NCBI GenBank assembly: GCA_934096705.1
Contig: CAKOMR010000009.1
Location: 1 to 47,607, forward strand
Reading direction: 5' to 3'
Length of the DNA: 47,607 bases
DNA from: an uncultured Bacilli bacterium
GTDB lineage: Bacteria; Bacillota_I; Bacilli_A; RF39; UBA660
Shown one piece after another: positions 8,624 through 17,235 of the stretch. Under the pieces are notes generated by a model. That model saw nothing but the letters and a program-made list of their open reading frames with translations. It was not told where the DNA came from and ran no database searches. A program made the position numbers and the translations under genes. Each line of letters opens with the position of its first letter. Position 1 is the first letter of the stretch.

Positions 8624-8761
8624 TTATTCAGTTTCTCTAGCTTTACATTTTTGAGCTCTAGCATTTGAACGAGCATTACATTTTGCATTACTTCTAGCGT
8701 TACTTCTAGCATTTGATCTTGCATTATTTTTTGCTCTTGCGTTAGATCTTGAATTACTCAT
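8624..8761 (-). CDS. 45-residue basic SNAR-repeat peptide
   Basis: A short leftward ORF with a perfect AGGAGGAAATGATT-ATG ribosome site. The product is built of SNAR/NNAR/SNAK units (for example ARSNARSNARSNAK) with 9 Arg, 5 Lys, many Asn/Ala/Ser, two Cys in the last half (KCNAR, KCKAR) and an acidic end, RETE. Codons of the repeat units differ (AAC/AAT, GCA/GCT), which argues for selection on the protein rather than a fresh DNA duplication. No known family comes to mind; the composition suggests nucleic-acid binding. It lies against the prevailing gene direction of this block. Confidence 0.65.
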   Translation of the reverse strand: MSNSRSNARAKNNARSNARSNARSNAKCNARSNARAQKCKARETE

Positions 8762-8845
8762 TAATCATTTCCTCCTAATAATATTATGGAAAATATATCA
8801 TTTTTTACTATGGAAATAATTGGTTTATTAAACATATAGTTTAGT

Positions 8846-9586
8846 ATGAGTATATTTATTGCATTATTAATTTCCTTAATTGCATCTTTCAGTACTTGCA
8901 TTGGAGCTATGTTTATTTTTCTTAATATTAAAAAGGAAAATATTAACAAATTTATTGCTTTTTCCTTATCGTTTTCTATTGCAATTATGATTGGTGTAAG
9001 TATATTTGATCTTTTGCCAGAATCAATGATTTTTTTAATTAAAACATTCAATTTTTTTTCTTTATTTATATTTCTAGTATTATTTTTAATAAGTTTTTAT
9101 TTAATAAAATATTTAAATAAGTGTTTAGAAAAATATGAAAACAATTTATATAAATTAGGATTGCTTTCGATGATTGTTTTGATTATGCATAATCTTCCCG
9201 AGGGTATAATTACTTTTATAAGTAGTTATAAAGATGTTCATCTAGGTATCAAAATGGCTTTAGCAATAGCACTTCATAATCTTCCTGAAGGAATATGTAT
9301 TGCAGTTCCAATATATTATTCTACACATAGTAAGAAAAATGCATTTTTTAAAACTTTTATATCTGGTTTCTCTGAATTTATAGGTGCAATTTTAGCTTAT
9401 TTATTTTTAGCAAAGTATGTAAATGATATATTGTTATCAATAATACTTGTAATGGTTGCATTTTTAATGATAGCACTTTCAATTGAACAAATGTTTCCTC
9501 AGACAAATAAATATAATGAAAAAAAATACGTTTTATTAGGACTTATTATTGGATTTATAATTATTATAGGAAGTGTTATAATTTAA
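8846..9586 (+). CDS. ZIP-family divalent metal transporter
   Basis: 246 residues, polytopic membrane protein (about eight hydrophobic segments). It has the two ZIP metal-binding motifs, HNLPEG near residues 115-120 and HNLPEG near 144-149, each in its own helix, as in ZupT/GufA-type importers of zinc, iron or manganese. The ATG at 8846 lacks a ribosome site and lies six bases after TATAGT (8835-8840), so the transcript is probably leaderless. The 9589 gene follows two bases after its stop. Confidence 0.88.
   Translation: MSIFIALLISLIASFSTCIGAMFIFLNIKKENINKFIAFSLSFSIAIMIGVSIFDLLPESMIFLIKTFNFFSLFIFLVLFLISFYLIKYLNKCLEKYENNLYKLGLLSMIVLIMHNLPEGIITFISSYKDVHLGIKMALAIALHNLPEGICIAVPIYYSTHSKKNAFFKTFISGFSEFIGAILAYLFLAKYVNDILLSIILVMVAFLMIALSIEQMFPQTNKYNEKKYVLLGLIIGFIIIIGSVII
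9577..9582 (+). promoter_or_regulatory. candidate -10 box inside the ZIP gene end, serving a leaderless 9589 gene
   Basis: TATAAT at 9577-9582 is followed six bases later by the ATG at 9589, the same geometry as at the xer gene. The -35 is weak (TTTATA at 9554-9559, 17-base spacing). There is no ribosome site before ATG 9589. Confidence 0.4.
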
Positions 9587-9588
9587 TT

Positions 9589-10191
9589 ATGAAAAAAGTA
9601 GCAATATTTACAAGAATTACTAATTATAATAATAAGGATATTTTTTACGTGCCGAAAGCGATTTATGATAAAATATATGATAAAGTAGATATTATAATAA
9701 TACCTTTTAAAGAAAATGAAACATATTTAAACAAACTTGATTTAATTAATTTAGTAGATGGAGTTATTTTGCCAGGTGGCGATGATATATATGATTTTGA
9801 GATTGGATTAGTTAAATATCTTTATGAAAAAAATATTCCCACATTAGGTATATGTCTTGGTATGCAAACCATTGGTGTTAGCATGAATGGAGAACTTGGA
9901 AAACTTAATAATTCAAAACATAAAAGCAAAAATGAATATGTCCATGATATAAAAATAGACAAAAAGTCTTTATTATACAAAATATTAATGAAAAAAGAAA
10001 TTAAAGTAAATTCTAGACATCAAGACTATTTAATACATACAAATTTAACTATTGGAGCAAAATTTAAAAACATAATTGAAGAAATAGAGGATAAAGATAA
10101 AAGATTTTTTATTGGCGTACAGTGGCATCCAGAAAATTTAAATGACGACAACAGTGACAAATTATTTAATTATTTTATAAAAAAATTATAA
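9589..10191 (+). CDS. class-I glutamine amidotransferase-like hydrolase (peptidase C26, PuuD-like)
   Basis: 200 residues. The triad is visible: nucleophile C89 in GICLGMQ, and H180 and E182 in QWHPEN; the substrate loop LPGGDD is near residue 63. These are hallmarks of the gamma-glutamyl-gamma-aminobutyrate hydrolase family, which cleaves gamma-glutamyl amides in the cytoplasm. At 200 residues it is shorter than PuuD (about 250), so the exact substrate is open. No genes of a putrescine pathway are nearby. The ATG has no ribosome site; a TATAAT ends seven bases upstream. Confidence 0.82.
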   Translation: MKKVAIFTRITNYNNKDIFYVPKAIYDKIYDKVDIIIIPFKENETYLNKLDLINLVDGVILPGGDDIYDFEIGLVKYLYEKNIPTLGICLGMQTIGVSMNGELGKLNNSKHKSKNEYVHDIKIDKKSLLYKILMKKEIKVNSRHQDYLIHTNLTIGAKFKNIIEEIEDKDKRFFIGVQWHPENLNDDNSDKLFNYFIKKL

Positions 10192-10227
10192 AAATATGTT
10201 ATACTAGAAATAGTAAGGTTGGTTGAT

Positions 10228-11562
10228 ATGAAGAAAAAAATTATTTTATTTATTACTCTGTTATGTATTCCATATTTAGCTATGGCAAAAGATATTACTA
10301 GTGAATGTGATATTACAATTAACACCGCGAGACAAAAAGAATTAAAAGATGAAAATTATAATACGTATATTACTAAATCATATAATAGTGCTATAATGGT
10401 TTCTTGTCCCGAAGAAATAAAAAACATTTATATTGTATATCATGATAAAGCTATTAAGGGAAAAATATTATTTGAGAACTCAGAAAATTTAGTAGGTCAA
10501 AAAGGATATTTACATGAACTTGTTAAGGTCAATAGTAATATAAGCTCTTTCAAACTTTCATATGAAGAAAAATACTCTTTAGCGGATATTTATATTTTTA
10601 CTGATGATAATTTGCCAGATTATGTACAAGATTGGAGTACTTTAGATACTGCAGATCTTATGCTTTTTTCAACCCACGCAGATGATGAACAGCTTTTTTT
10701 TGCAGGACTTTTACCAAAATATGTAGATGCACGAAAAGATGTACAAGTTGTATATTTTACTAATCATTTTGACAATAAAATGAGGTATCATGAATTATTA
10801 AATGGTTTATGGGCCGTCGGAATTAAAAACTATCCTTTAATAAGTGAATTTCCAGATGCATATTCTCAGACACGTGATGGTGCATTAATGAATTTTACAA
10901 ATGCAGGATTTAAAATTGATGATTTACTTAAATTTCAAGTAGATGCTATAAGAAAATATAGACCATATGTTGTTGTTGGACATGATGAAAATGGAGAGTA
11001 TGGTCATGGACAACATATTTTAAATACATATTTATTAGAAACAGCCTATAAAAAAGCTATGGATAAAACTTTCGATGAGGAAAGCGTAAAAAAATATGGT
11101 ACATGGGAAATTCAAAAATTATATTTACATTTATATCCCGAAAATAAGCTATGTTTAGATTATGATGTACCCCTTAAATCATTTGGAGGTAAAACAGCGT
11201 ATGAAGTATCAAAAATAGGTTATAGTAAGCACATTTCACAGCAGGGAACATGGTTCACTGAATGGCTTAATGGTAAAAATAATAAATTTACATCAGTAAC
11301 AGAAATTAAAACATTTAATCCATGTGAATTTGGTTTATATTATACTGGAGTAGGGGATGATGTTTCAAAAGATGATTTATTTGAAAATGTTAAAGATACA
11401 AAAAATCAACCTATTAAAAATGAAGATAAACACGATGAAGACATTAATATTAATAAAGATACAGAAATTAAAACCACAAATGATACAGTTTTATATATAG
11501 CAATTGGTATTGTAATTGTTGTTATAATTGCACTTTTAATAAGTATATTTTTAAAAAGGTAA
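10228..11562 (+). CDS. secreted, membrane-anchored PIG-L (LmbE-like) deacetylase
   Basis: 444 residues. The start at ATG 10228 (site AAGGTTGG) gives a clear signal peptide, KKKIILFITLLCIPYLAMA, while the in-frame TTG at 10219 does not. A beta-rich N-terminal domain (about 20-140) precedes the PIG-L domain, with the zinc motif STHADDEQLFFAG (about 150) and the HDENGEYGHGQH second motif (about 255). These enzymes deacetylate N-acetylglucosaminyl groups on sugars or cell-wall material. A Lys/Asp/Asn-rich linker and a C-terminal hydrophobic helix (VLYIAIGIVIVVIIALLI) with basic end anchor it outside the cell. Confidence 0.87.
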   Translation: MKKKIILFITLLCIPYLAMAKDITSECDITINTARQKELKDENYNTYITKSYNSAIMVSCPEEIKNIYIVYHDKAIKGKILFENSENLVGQKGYLHELVKVNSNISSFKLSYEEKYSLADIYIFTDDNLPDYVQDWSTLDTADLMLFSTHADDEQLFFAGLLPKYVDARKDVQVVYFTNHFDNKMRYHELLNGLWAVGIKNYPLISEFPDAYSQTRDGALMNFTNAGFKIDDLLKFQVDAIRKYRPYVVVGHDENGEYGHGQHILNTYLLETAYKKAMDKTFDEESVKKYGTWEIQKLYLHLYPENKLCLDYDVPLKSFGGKTAYEVSKIGYSKHISQQGTWFTEWLNGKNNKFTSVTEIKTFNPCEFGLYYTGVGDDVSKDDLFENVKDTKNQPIKNEDKHDEDININKDTEIKTTNDTVLYIAIGIVIVVIIALLISIFLKR

Positions 11563-11604
11563 TTGTTAAAATATAAATTACAATATTTAAAAGAAAAAAG
11601 ATTA

Positions 11605-11632
11605 AGTTAACATAATATATATTATACGAAGT
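11605..11632 (-). other. dif: candidate dif site (chromosome dimer resolution, replication terminus)
   Basis: Read on the minus strand the 28 bases are an 11-base arm ACTTCGTATAA (11622-11632), a 6-base centre TATATA (11616-11621), and an 11-base arm TTATGTTAACT (11605-11615). Against the B. subtilis dif as I remember it, 25 of 28 positions agree, and the XerD-type arm TTATGTTAA is nearly universal in dif sites. All genes from 4952 to 11562 that have normal length point right, and all from 11930 to 17138 point left, so gene direction switches at this site as expected at a terminus. Confidence 0.85.
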
Positions 11633-11781
11633 TATATAAACTGAAAAATAATAACTGATTTAACTGAATTTATATATATTATAATATTAATTTCTTAATA
11701 AATTTTATTATTTATTACTATAATGATTTGCTTTAAAATTTTTTTATAATTTATTAGCAAAAAATAATTTTAAAAAATTTT

Positions 11782-11818
11782 AAACTATAAATTTTTATTT
11801 AGAATTTATAGTTTTTTT
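11782..11818 (+). terminator. intrinsic terminator past the PIG-L gene
   Basis: A 12-bp perfect stem, AAACTATAAATT (11782-11793) with AATTTATAGTTT (11803-11814), 9-base loop, then T-rich bases. It is 220 bases beyond the PIG-L stop, on the far side of dif. Confidence 0.65.
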
Positions 11819-11929
11819 ATTATCCTTATTTATATATAAAATAAGGTTATAATATATATATCCTATTATAATATATTAATAAGGTTATATAATACCCTAT
11901 TTTTTAATAAAAAAAAAGAGGGGAAATAA

Positions 11930-12730
11930 TTATTTAATAGGGGAAGAACTTTCCCAATAATAATTATTTGTCTCTTCATTTAATTTAAATATGTGCTTAT
12001 ATTTTTGACCATATTTTTTTACAAATGTATTATTTATTTTAGTTTTAGGATTAGATTTTAAAACTTTACTGCAATCCTTATCTTCAGTTTCATTATTATC
12101 TATATAGCAAATATTGGAATTAATAAGCATAAAATAGTCATAAATAATTATTGTACTACCCTTTTTTACTACTTTATCAATTAACCTATATGAAGTTGGT
12201 TCCCACCCTACTACAATATTTCTTTGATTAGCAGTGCCACATAAATATGAATTATCTTCCTTACTATAAAAGCAGCTTGTTTCTCCAGAAAGTTTAATAT
12301 CTTGAGTACTTTCTAAAGATTTATTATAAAGATTTTCATATTCTTTTTTTACGAGTAAATAATCAATTTTTTTAATATTGCATTTTTTATTTTCTTCGTC
12401 AGTTACTAAAAATAACTTATCTTTAGCAAACGCACAATAATCTTTATTCTTTTTGACTGATAGTTCTACATTTTCATTTGATGATACCAAATCTAATGCT
12501 AAGCATATCTTTTCTTCATCATTTAAGTTAACATAATCTATTTGCTTATCTTGATATAAAATCATCCCATTACAATTATCTAAACTTTGTTCGATTAAAC
12601 CATATAAATTTTTAACTAATTTATCTTCAGGATTTAGTCTACCTCTATTTAGTAAAACAATAGTTAGAGCTATTAATACAGCAATAACTATAATTAAAAT
12701 AACCACTACCCTATTTTTATTTTTTTTCAT
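11930..12730 (-). CDS. membrane-anchored extracytoplasmic Cys-containing protein, unknown
   Basis: 266 residues, not recognised. Residues 8-27 form a signal anchor (VVVILIIVIAVLIALTIVLL) after a KKNKNR start, so the rest is outside. The exported part has eight Cys residues (NCNG, KICL, DYCAF, KKCN, TSCF, YLCG, NICYI, KDCSK), which could form disulfides. The ATG is one base after the stop of the HTH gene, with AAGGTTT as ribosome site, so the pair is one operon and the regulator may respond to this protein or its ligand. Confidence 0.72.
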   Translation of the reverse strand: MKKNKNRVVVILIIVIAVLIALTIVLLNRGRLNPEDKLVKNLYGLIEQSLDNCNGMILYQDKQIDYVNLNDEEKICLALDLVSSNENVELSVKKNKDYCAFAKDKLFLVTDEENKKCNIKKIDYLLVKKEYENLYNKSLESTQDIKLSGETSCFYSKEDNSYLCGTANQRNIVVGWEPTSYRLIDKVVKKGSTIIIYDYFMLINSNICYIDNNETEDKDCSKVLKSNPKTKINNTFVKKYGQKYKHIFKLNEETNNYYWESSSPIK

Positions 12731-12731
12731 A

Positions 12732-13505
12732 TTAAACCTTGCGTGATTGAATTTCTGCTATTTTCTCAAATACTTCAGCGGCATTACTTTCATTAATATC
12801 ATTATACCCAAGTTCGTGTAATGCTTGAATTCTAATAGTATTTAACGCTTGTGTACGGCTCATTTTTTCTTCATTTTTAAGCTCAATTTCACGAATAAAC
12901 CTTCTTCGAGATTCTGCTACACGACTTTTCGAAGCACCACCATTATTGTATAAATTTAATCCAGAGTACAATATTCCTTCAAAAATAAATTGTTTATCTT
13001 CATTATACATAAATTCATCTGGTTTGATAAAACCATTTGTTTTAGCAATATATGCCATAATATATTTAATTTCAGGAACATTATTCATTGATTGTAATAA
13101 ATAATATGTATATTTTACTGTAGCTTTTTCAGCATCAGAGCCTTCAAGCAATTTTTCTTTTAATAAATATATTATGTCAGAAAGTAAAGCTTTACCTTCT
13201 TTATCAACTCCCGTCAAATCGAAGTTATTAACTAAAATTTCTTCTTTTTGACAATTAGTATTTAATTTTTTTTCTACAGAAAGCATATATTCTGTAGTTA
13301 TTTTTATTTTATCAAATCCTTTGAAATTGCTTGAATCTATATCAAGTAATTGAAATAATAATAATTTTTTTTCTTTTGGCCATTTATCCATACTATCAAA
13401 AGTTAGATAATTATAAACCATTTGTCTTGATACTCCTAAGTATTTTGCTAATTTAACCTTTGATATTCCTAGTTCTTGTAATAAATTATTTAATGTGTCC
13501 ATCAT
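12732..13505 (-). CDS. XRE-type helix-turn-helix regulator with long C-terminal domain
   Basis: 257 residues. An HTH of the Cro/CI type is at about residues 10-35 (ELGISKVKLAKYLGVSRQMV), followed by a roughly 200-residue helical C-terminal region that I do not recognise, including basic stretches (SKSRVAESRRRFIREIELK). It has its own promoter at 13524-13553 and an AAGGAG ribosome site; ATG 13505 or 13502 could be used. It is read with the anchored Cys-containing protein downstream. Targets unknown. Confidence 0.75.
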   Translation of the reverse strand: MMDTLNNLLQELGISKVKLAKYLGVSRQMVYNYLTFDSMDKWPKEKKLLLFQLLDIDSSNFKGFDKIKITTEYMLSVEKKLNTNCQKEEILVNNFDLTGVDKEGKALLSDIIYLLKEKLLEGSDAEKATVKYTYYLLQSMNNVPEIKYIMAYIAKTNGFIKPDEFMYNEDKQFIFEGILYSGLNLYNNGGASKSRVAESRRRFIREIELKNEEKMSRTQALNTIRIQALHELGYNDINESNAAEVFEKIAEIQSRKV

Positions 13506-13523
13506 ATTCTCCTTTACATTTTA

Positions 13524-13553
13524 ATTATACATTACTTAACACTATTTTGTAAA
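13524..13553 (-). promoter_or_regulatory. promoter of the HTH regulator operon
   Basis: On the minus strand TTTACA (13548-13553), 18-base spacer, TATAAT (13524-13529). It lies in the 59-base gap between smc and the HTH gene. Confidence 0.6.
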
Positions 13554-13564
13554 TAATAAAAATA

Positions 13565-16483
13565 TTAATTATTGTTTTCAAGCTTAACGCTAACTAATTT
13601 AGATACTCCACTTTCCTGCATTGTTACACCATAAAGATTACTTGCATATTCCATCATTTTCTTTTTATGAGTTATTAAAATAAATTGACTATTACCTTGC
13701 ATTGATTTTAAATAGTCCCCGAACATTGAAACGTTTTCCTCATCTAAAGGTGCCTCAACTTCATCTAAGACAATAAATGGTGCGGGTTTAACATTTAATA
13801 TCGAAAATATTAAACATATTGCAGTAAGAGCTTTTTCTCCACCAGATAAAGCAGCTGTAGAATTAAGTTTCTTTCCCGGAGGAACAGCTAATATAGAAAT
13901 ACCCGTATTAAGTAAATCATTTTCATCAGTTAATTTTAAAATTCCATTTCCACCCTTAAACATTTTTCTAAACACTTCAGTAAACTCTTTAGAGATTTTA
14001 TCAAAAGTTACTTTAAATCTTTTTTTCATAATATCATCCATTTCATCAATAATATTATAAAGTTCCTTCGAAGATGTTTCTAAATCTGTTTTTTGTTTAT
14101 CTAAAAAATCATATCTTGTTTTAAGCCTTTCATATTCAGAAATACTTCCTAAATTGATATTTGTTAGTCCCTTTAGCTCATTACGATAAGATATAACCTT
14201 ACTTCTTGCTTCATCAATAGGTATTTTAAGTTCATAATTATTTATTGCATATTCATAAGTAATATTATATTCATTTTTTAAATTTTCTAATAATGAGTCA
14301 ATTTTAACCTCAATCTTACCAATTTCAATTTCATTATTTTTAATTAAAGTTTCATTTTTATTATATTTACTATTAACTTCATTAATTCTTTTTTCTAGAT
14401 CTTCAATTTTATTATTTAAATCGAATTTTCGGCTTCTTACACCAATAAGTCTATTTTCTAATATTTCTTTTTCTTTTGATTTATTATTAAGTGTAATTAA
14501 AATATTTTCTATTATGTCATTTAAAGTATTATTATTTAAGTTTTTAAAGCCGTCAATATTACTTTGAATATAACTTAATTTGTCTTTATAATCCGCCATG
14601 ATTTTTTCTTTATTTTCAATAAGAATTCTTTTTTCCATGACTAAAGAATTAATATTATTTATTTCACTTTCTAAATTATCGTGATTTGTAATTGCACTTT
14701 CAAGTGTAACATTTATACTTTCAAGAAGTGCTTTTTTATCATTGTATTCATTAGTAAGTTTTATTAAAGATAATTTATCATCGCTATTATTAGTGGCCTC
14801 TCCACCACTTACTGCTCCCCCTGGGAAAAGAATATCACCTTCTAAAGAAACAATTTTAAATTTAAAATTTACTATTTTTCCTATCGAATCTAACTCATCG
14901 ATGGTTTCGACAATAATAACATTACCGAGCTGATTTTCAATTATATTTTTATATTTTTTATCATAACTAACTAAATCGGAAGCAATCCCAATAAATCCAT
15001 TTAATGACTTAATCTTATTAAATAATGATTCATCAATATATCTTGATTTTATTGTATCAAGTGGAAAAAAAGTAGCTCTTCCTAAATGAAAATTCTTAAG
15101 ATAGTTTATAGCTCTTTTTGCACAAGAAAAATCATCAGTAACAATAAAATTACTTGCTCCAGCTAAAGATGCTTTAATTGCAAGTATATGGGCATCATTA
15201 ACTGTGATTAAATTGCCTATAGTATTGTGAATACCAGATAAAGCCTTTGAGTTAATAATAGCATTTACGCTTTTAGGAAGTGATGAATTACTATCAATGT
15301 TTGATTTTAAAATATTTATTCTATTTTCTAAAGCAAATAATTCTTTTGATTTTACATTATAATCATTTTTAAGTGTAGTAATTCTAAGTTTTTCTTTAAG
15401 TTCAGAATTATTTTTATCATTATATTCTTTTATAAGCTCATTATAAATGATTTTCAATTCTTCAATTTCATTTGCAATTACATCAATATTTTTTTTCATT
15501 GCAAGTTTTTCTTCTTTTAAATGATATAAATTTTCATTAAATTTATCATGACTTGCAGTAAGTTTAACCCTTTCTAAATTGATTTGTTTTTGACTTTGAA
15601 GTTTGCTTATTTCATCATTTATTTGAATTACTTTATCATTTAACGTACCTATTTCATCATCCATTTTAACTAGTTCTAACTTTAATTTTTCTAATTCTTC
15701 AGGATGAAAAAATACATTTACTTCCTGTTCTTTTTTTAATGAGCTGTTTTCAAGTTTTAGGTTATCATATTTCTCTTTATAAGTTGTAATGTCACTTGCT
15801 ATTAAAGATACTTCAATATTTTCCAAATCATTTTTATATTTAAGATATTTTTCTGCCTCTTTTTTTTGCTTTTCAAGTGGTTTTAATGAACTCATAACTT
15901 CTTTAATTATTAAATCTAGTCTAGTAAGATTCTCTTTAGTACTTTCAAGCTTCTTTAAAGTTTCTTCTTTTCTTTTTTTATATTTCAGTACCCCAGCAGC
16001 ATTTTCAAATAAAACCCTTCTTTCAGAGGATTTATTATCCACTAAAGCATTAATATTTCCCTGAGTAATTATATTAAACTTTGAAGATACATCTAAAATT
16101 AAATCAGTAATATCCTTTAAACGTACTCTAGCATTATTTATAAAATATTCATTTTCACCAGTTTTATATATAGCACGTTTAACTTCAACTTCACTATATT
16201 CGGAATTTAGCTTGTGATCAGAATTATCAAATAATATACTTACTGATGCTTTTGTTAAAGCATCTCTTGTTTTAGAACCACTAAAAATAATGTCACTCAT
16301 TTTTTCTTCGCCACGTAATAATTTTACACTTTGTTCTCCTAAAACCCATAAAAGAGCATCAACAACATTACTTTTACCACTTCCATTTGGTCCAACTATT
16401 GCACAAATATCTTTGCTAAAGTCTAGTTCAGTCTTATCAGCAAAAGATTTAAATCCTTGAATTTTAATATTTTTTATATACAT
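13565..16483 (-). CDS. smc: chromosome segregation ATPase SMC
   Basis: The structural maintenance of chromosomes ATPase that compacts and segregates DNA with ScpA/ScpB. Walker A GPNGSGKS is at residues 31-38. The two coiled-coil arms flank a hinge around residues 400-560 (SLEGDILFPGGAVSGGEA closes it). The C-terminal head has the ABC signature ALSGGEKALTA and Walker B FIVLDEVEAPLDEEN. It has 972 residues against about 1190 in Bacillus, with the shortening in the coiled coils. rnc lies seven bases upstream in the same operon, as in many Firmicutes. Confidence 0.96.
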   Translation of the reverse strand: MYIKNIKIQGFKSFADKTELDFSKDICAIVGPNGSGKSNVVDALLWVLGEQSVKLLRGEEKMSDIIFSGSKTRDALTKASVSILFDNSDHKLNSEYSEVEVKRAIYKTGENEYFINNARVRLKDITDLILDVSSKFNIITQGNINALVDNKSSERRVLFENAAGVLKYKKRKEETLKKLESTKENLTRLDLIIKEVMSSLKPLEKQKKEAEKYLKYKNDLENIEVSLIASDITTYKEKYDNLKLENSSLKKEQEVNVFFHPEELEKLKLELVKMDDEIGTLNDKVIQINDEISKLQSQKQINLERVKLTASHDKFNENLYHLKEEKLAMKKNIDVIANEIEELKIIYNELIKEYNDKNNSELKEKLRITTLKNDYNVKSKELFALENRINILKSNIDSNSSLPKSVNAIINSKALSGIHNTIGNLITVNDAHILAIKASLAGASNFIVTDDFSCAKRAINYLKNFHLGRATFFPLDTIKSRYIDESLFNKIKSLNGFIGIASDLVSYDKKYKNIIENQLGNVIIVETIDELDSIGKIVNFKFKIVSLEGDILFPGGAVSGGEATNNSDDKLSLIKLTNEYNDKKALLESINVTLESAITNHDNLESEINNINSLVMEKRILIENKEKIMADYKDKLSYIQSNIDGFKNLNNNTLNDIIENILITLNNKSKEKEILENRLIGVRSRKFDLNNKIEDLEKRINEVNSKYNKNETLIKNNEIEIGKIEVKIDSLLENLKNEYNITYEYAINNYELKIPIDEARSKVISYRNELKGLTNINLGSISEYERLKTRYDFLDKQKTDLETSSKELYNIIDEMDDIMKKRFKVTFDKISKEFTEVFRKMFKGGNGILKLTDENDLLNTGISILAVPPGKKLNSTAALSGGEKALTAICLIFSILNVKPAPFIVLDEVEAPLDEENVSMFGDYLKSMQGNSQFILITHKKKMMEYASNLYGVTMQESGVSKLVSVKLENNN

Positions 16484-16490
16484 AAACTAC

Positions 16491-17138
16491 CTACCTAGCA
16501 CTTTTTCTTAAAGCATCTTTTGCAGCCATTTGCTCTGCCTCTTTTTTAGTTTTACCAGTTCCAACTCCCAAAATAATACCATCAACCTTTGCATTAGCTT
16601 TGAAAACCGGATTAGCAATATCATCTGTGATCGTTTCAATATCATAAACTACAGACTTTTGGTTAGTTTGAACCAATTCTTGAAAAGTAGTTTTGTAGTC
16701 TAAAAAGAAATTATCATGTTTTTGTATATGAGGTATTACCACTTCATATATGTATCTTTTACATACATCAAATCCTTGATCTAAATAAATAACTGCCAAG
16801 ATTGCTTCGAATACATCCGCAATTATTGTAGCATTAGGTATTCCATGAAGACCGTTGCCAACTTTTATATCTTTTTCATAACCAACATCTTTTGCATAAA
16901 CATTTAATGCTTCTTCACAAACATAACTTGCCCTAATTTTAGACATTTGTCCTTCTTTTAAATCATTTTTATTATATAAATATTCGCTTATTATTACTTG
17001 TAAAACTGCATCGCCAAGATACTCTAATCTTTCATAATGGTCTAAATGCTTTTCATTTGCATATGAAGAATGTGTCAATGCAATTGATAGCAACTTTTTA
17101 TTTTTTATATCTATACCATATTTTTGTAAAAAGTCCAC
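16491..17138 (-). CDS. rnc: ribonuclease III
   Basis: Double-strand-specific endoribonuclease for rRNA and mRNA processing. The signature ERLEYLGDA is at residues 36-44 with catalytic E39 and D43; the second acidic pair D108/E111 lies in ADVFEA. A double-stranded RNA-binding domain fills about 147-213 (DYKTTFQELVQ ... KEAEQMAAKDAL). The 215 residues are typical. The start is GTG at 17138, after a TAGGGTGAT ribosome site. The promoter at 17167-17195 reads rnc-smc. Confidence 0.95.
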   Translation of the reverse strand: MDFLQKYGIDIKNKKLLSIALTHSSYANEKHLDHYERLEYLGDAVLQVIISEYLYNKNDLKEGQMSKIRASYVCEEALNVYAKDVGYEKDIKVGNGLHGIPNATIIADVFEAILAVIYLDQGFDVCKRYIYEVVIPHIQKHDNFFLDYKTTFQELVQTNQKSVVYDIETITDDIANPVFKANAKVDGIILGVGTGKTKKEAEQMAAKDALRKSAR

Positions 17139-17166
17139 TTTATCACCCTACTACTTTCTCTAGTTA

Positions 17167-17217
17167 AGTATACCATACTATAAATGAATTGTAAAATTAT
17201 AAAAGATATAGTATAAT
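17167..17217. promoter_or_regulatory. divergent promoters with overlapping -35 boxes (rnc leftwards, yidD rightwards)
   Basis: Leftward: minus-strand TTTACA (17190-17195), 17-base spacer, TATACT (17167-17172). Rightward: TTGTAA (17189-17194), 17-base spacer, TATAAT (17212-17217), start near 17224, giving yidD a leader of only about 12 bases. The -35 elements share five bases on opposite strands, the same layout as at 4873-4923. Confidence 0.7.
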
Positions 17218-17235
17218 TATTTTTGTGGACAAATT

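Larger units (their letters stand above)
11563..11929. other. AT-rich non-coding region holding dif and terminators
   Basis: 367 bases with no coding frame. Contents: the candidate dif site (11605-11632), a terminator hairpin (11782-11818), and a second inverted repeat CCTTATTT (11824-11831) with AAATAAGG (11839-11846). The rest is A/T runs. Genes on both sides converge on it. Confidence 0.7.

Noticed and set aside
8761..9051. Minus-strand 96-codon ORF over the ZIP gene start
   Set aside because: It lies opposite a clear transporter and across the SNAR-peptide ribosome site; no ribosome site of its own.
11623..11635. TATACGAAGTTAT, identical to one 13-bp loxP arm
   Set aside because: The opposite arm would match loxP at only about 8 of 13 positions, while the 28 bases fit the dif architecture with its 6-base centre much better.
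15789..16064. Plus-strand ORFs inside smc, rarA, the tape measure and capsid genes
   Set aside because: They are antisense shadows of well-identified genes, rich in Ser/Leu/Phe from reversed AT-rich codons, without ribosome sites.
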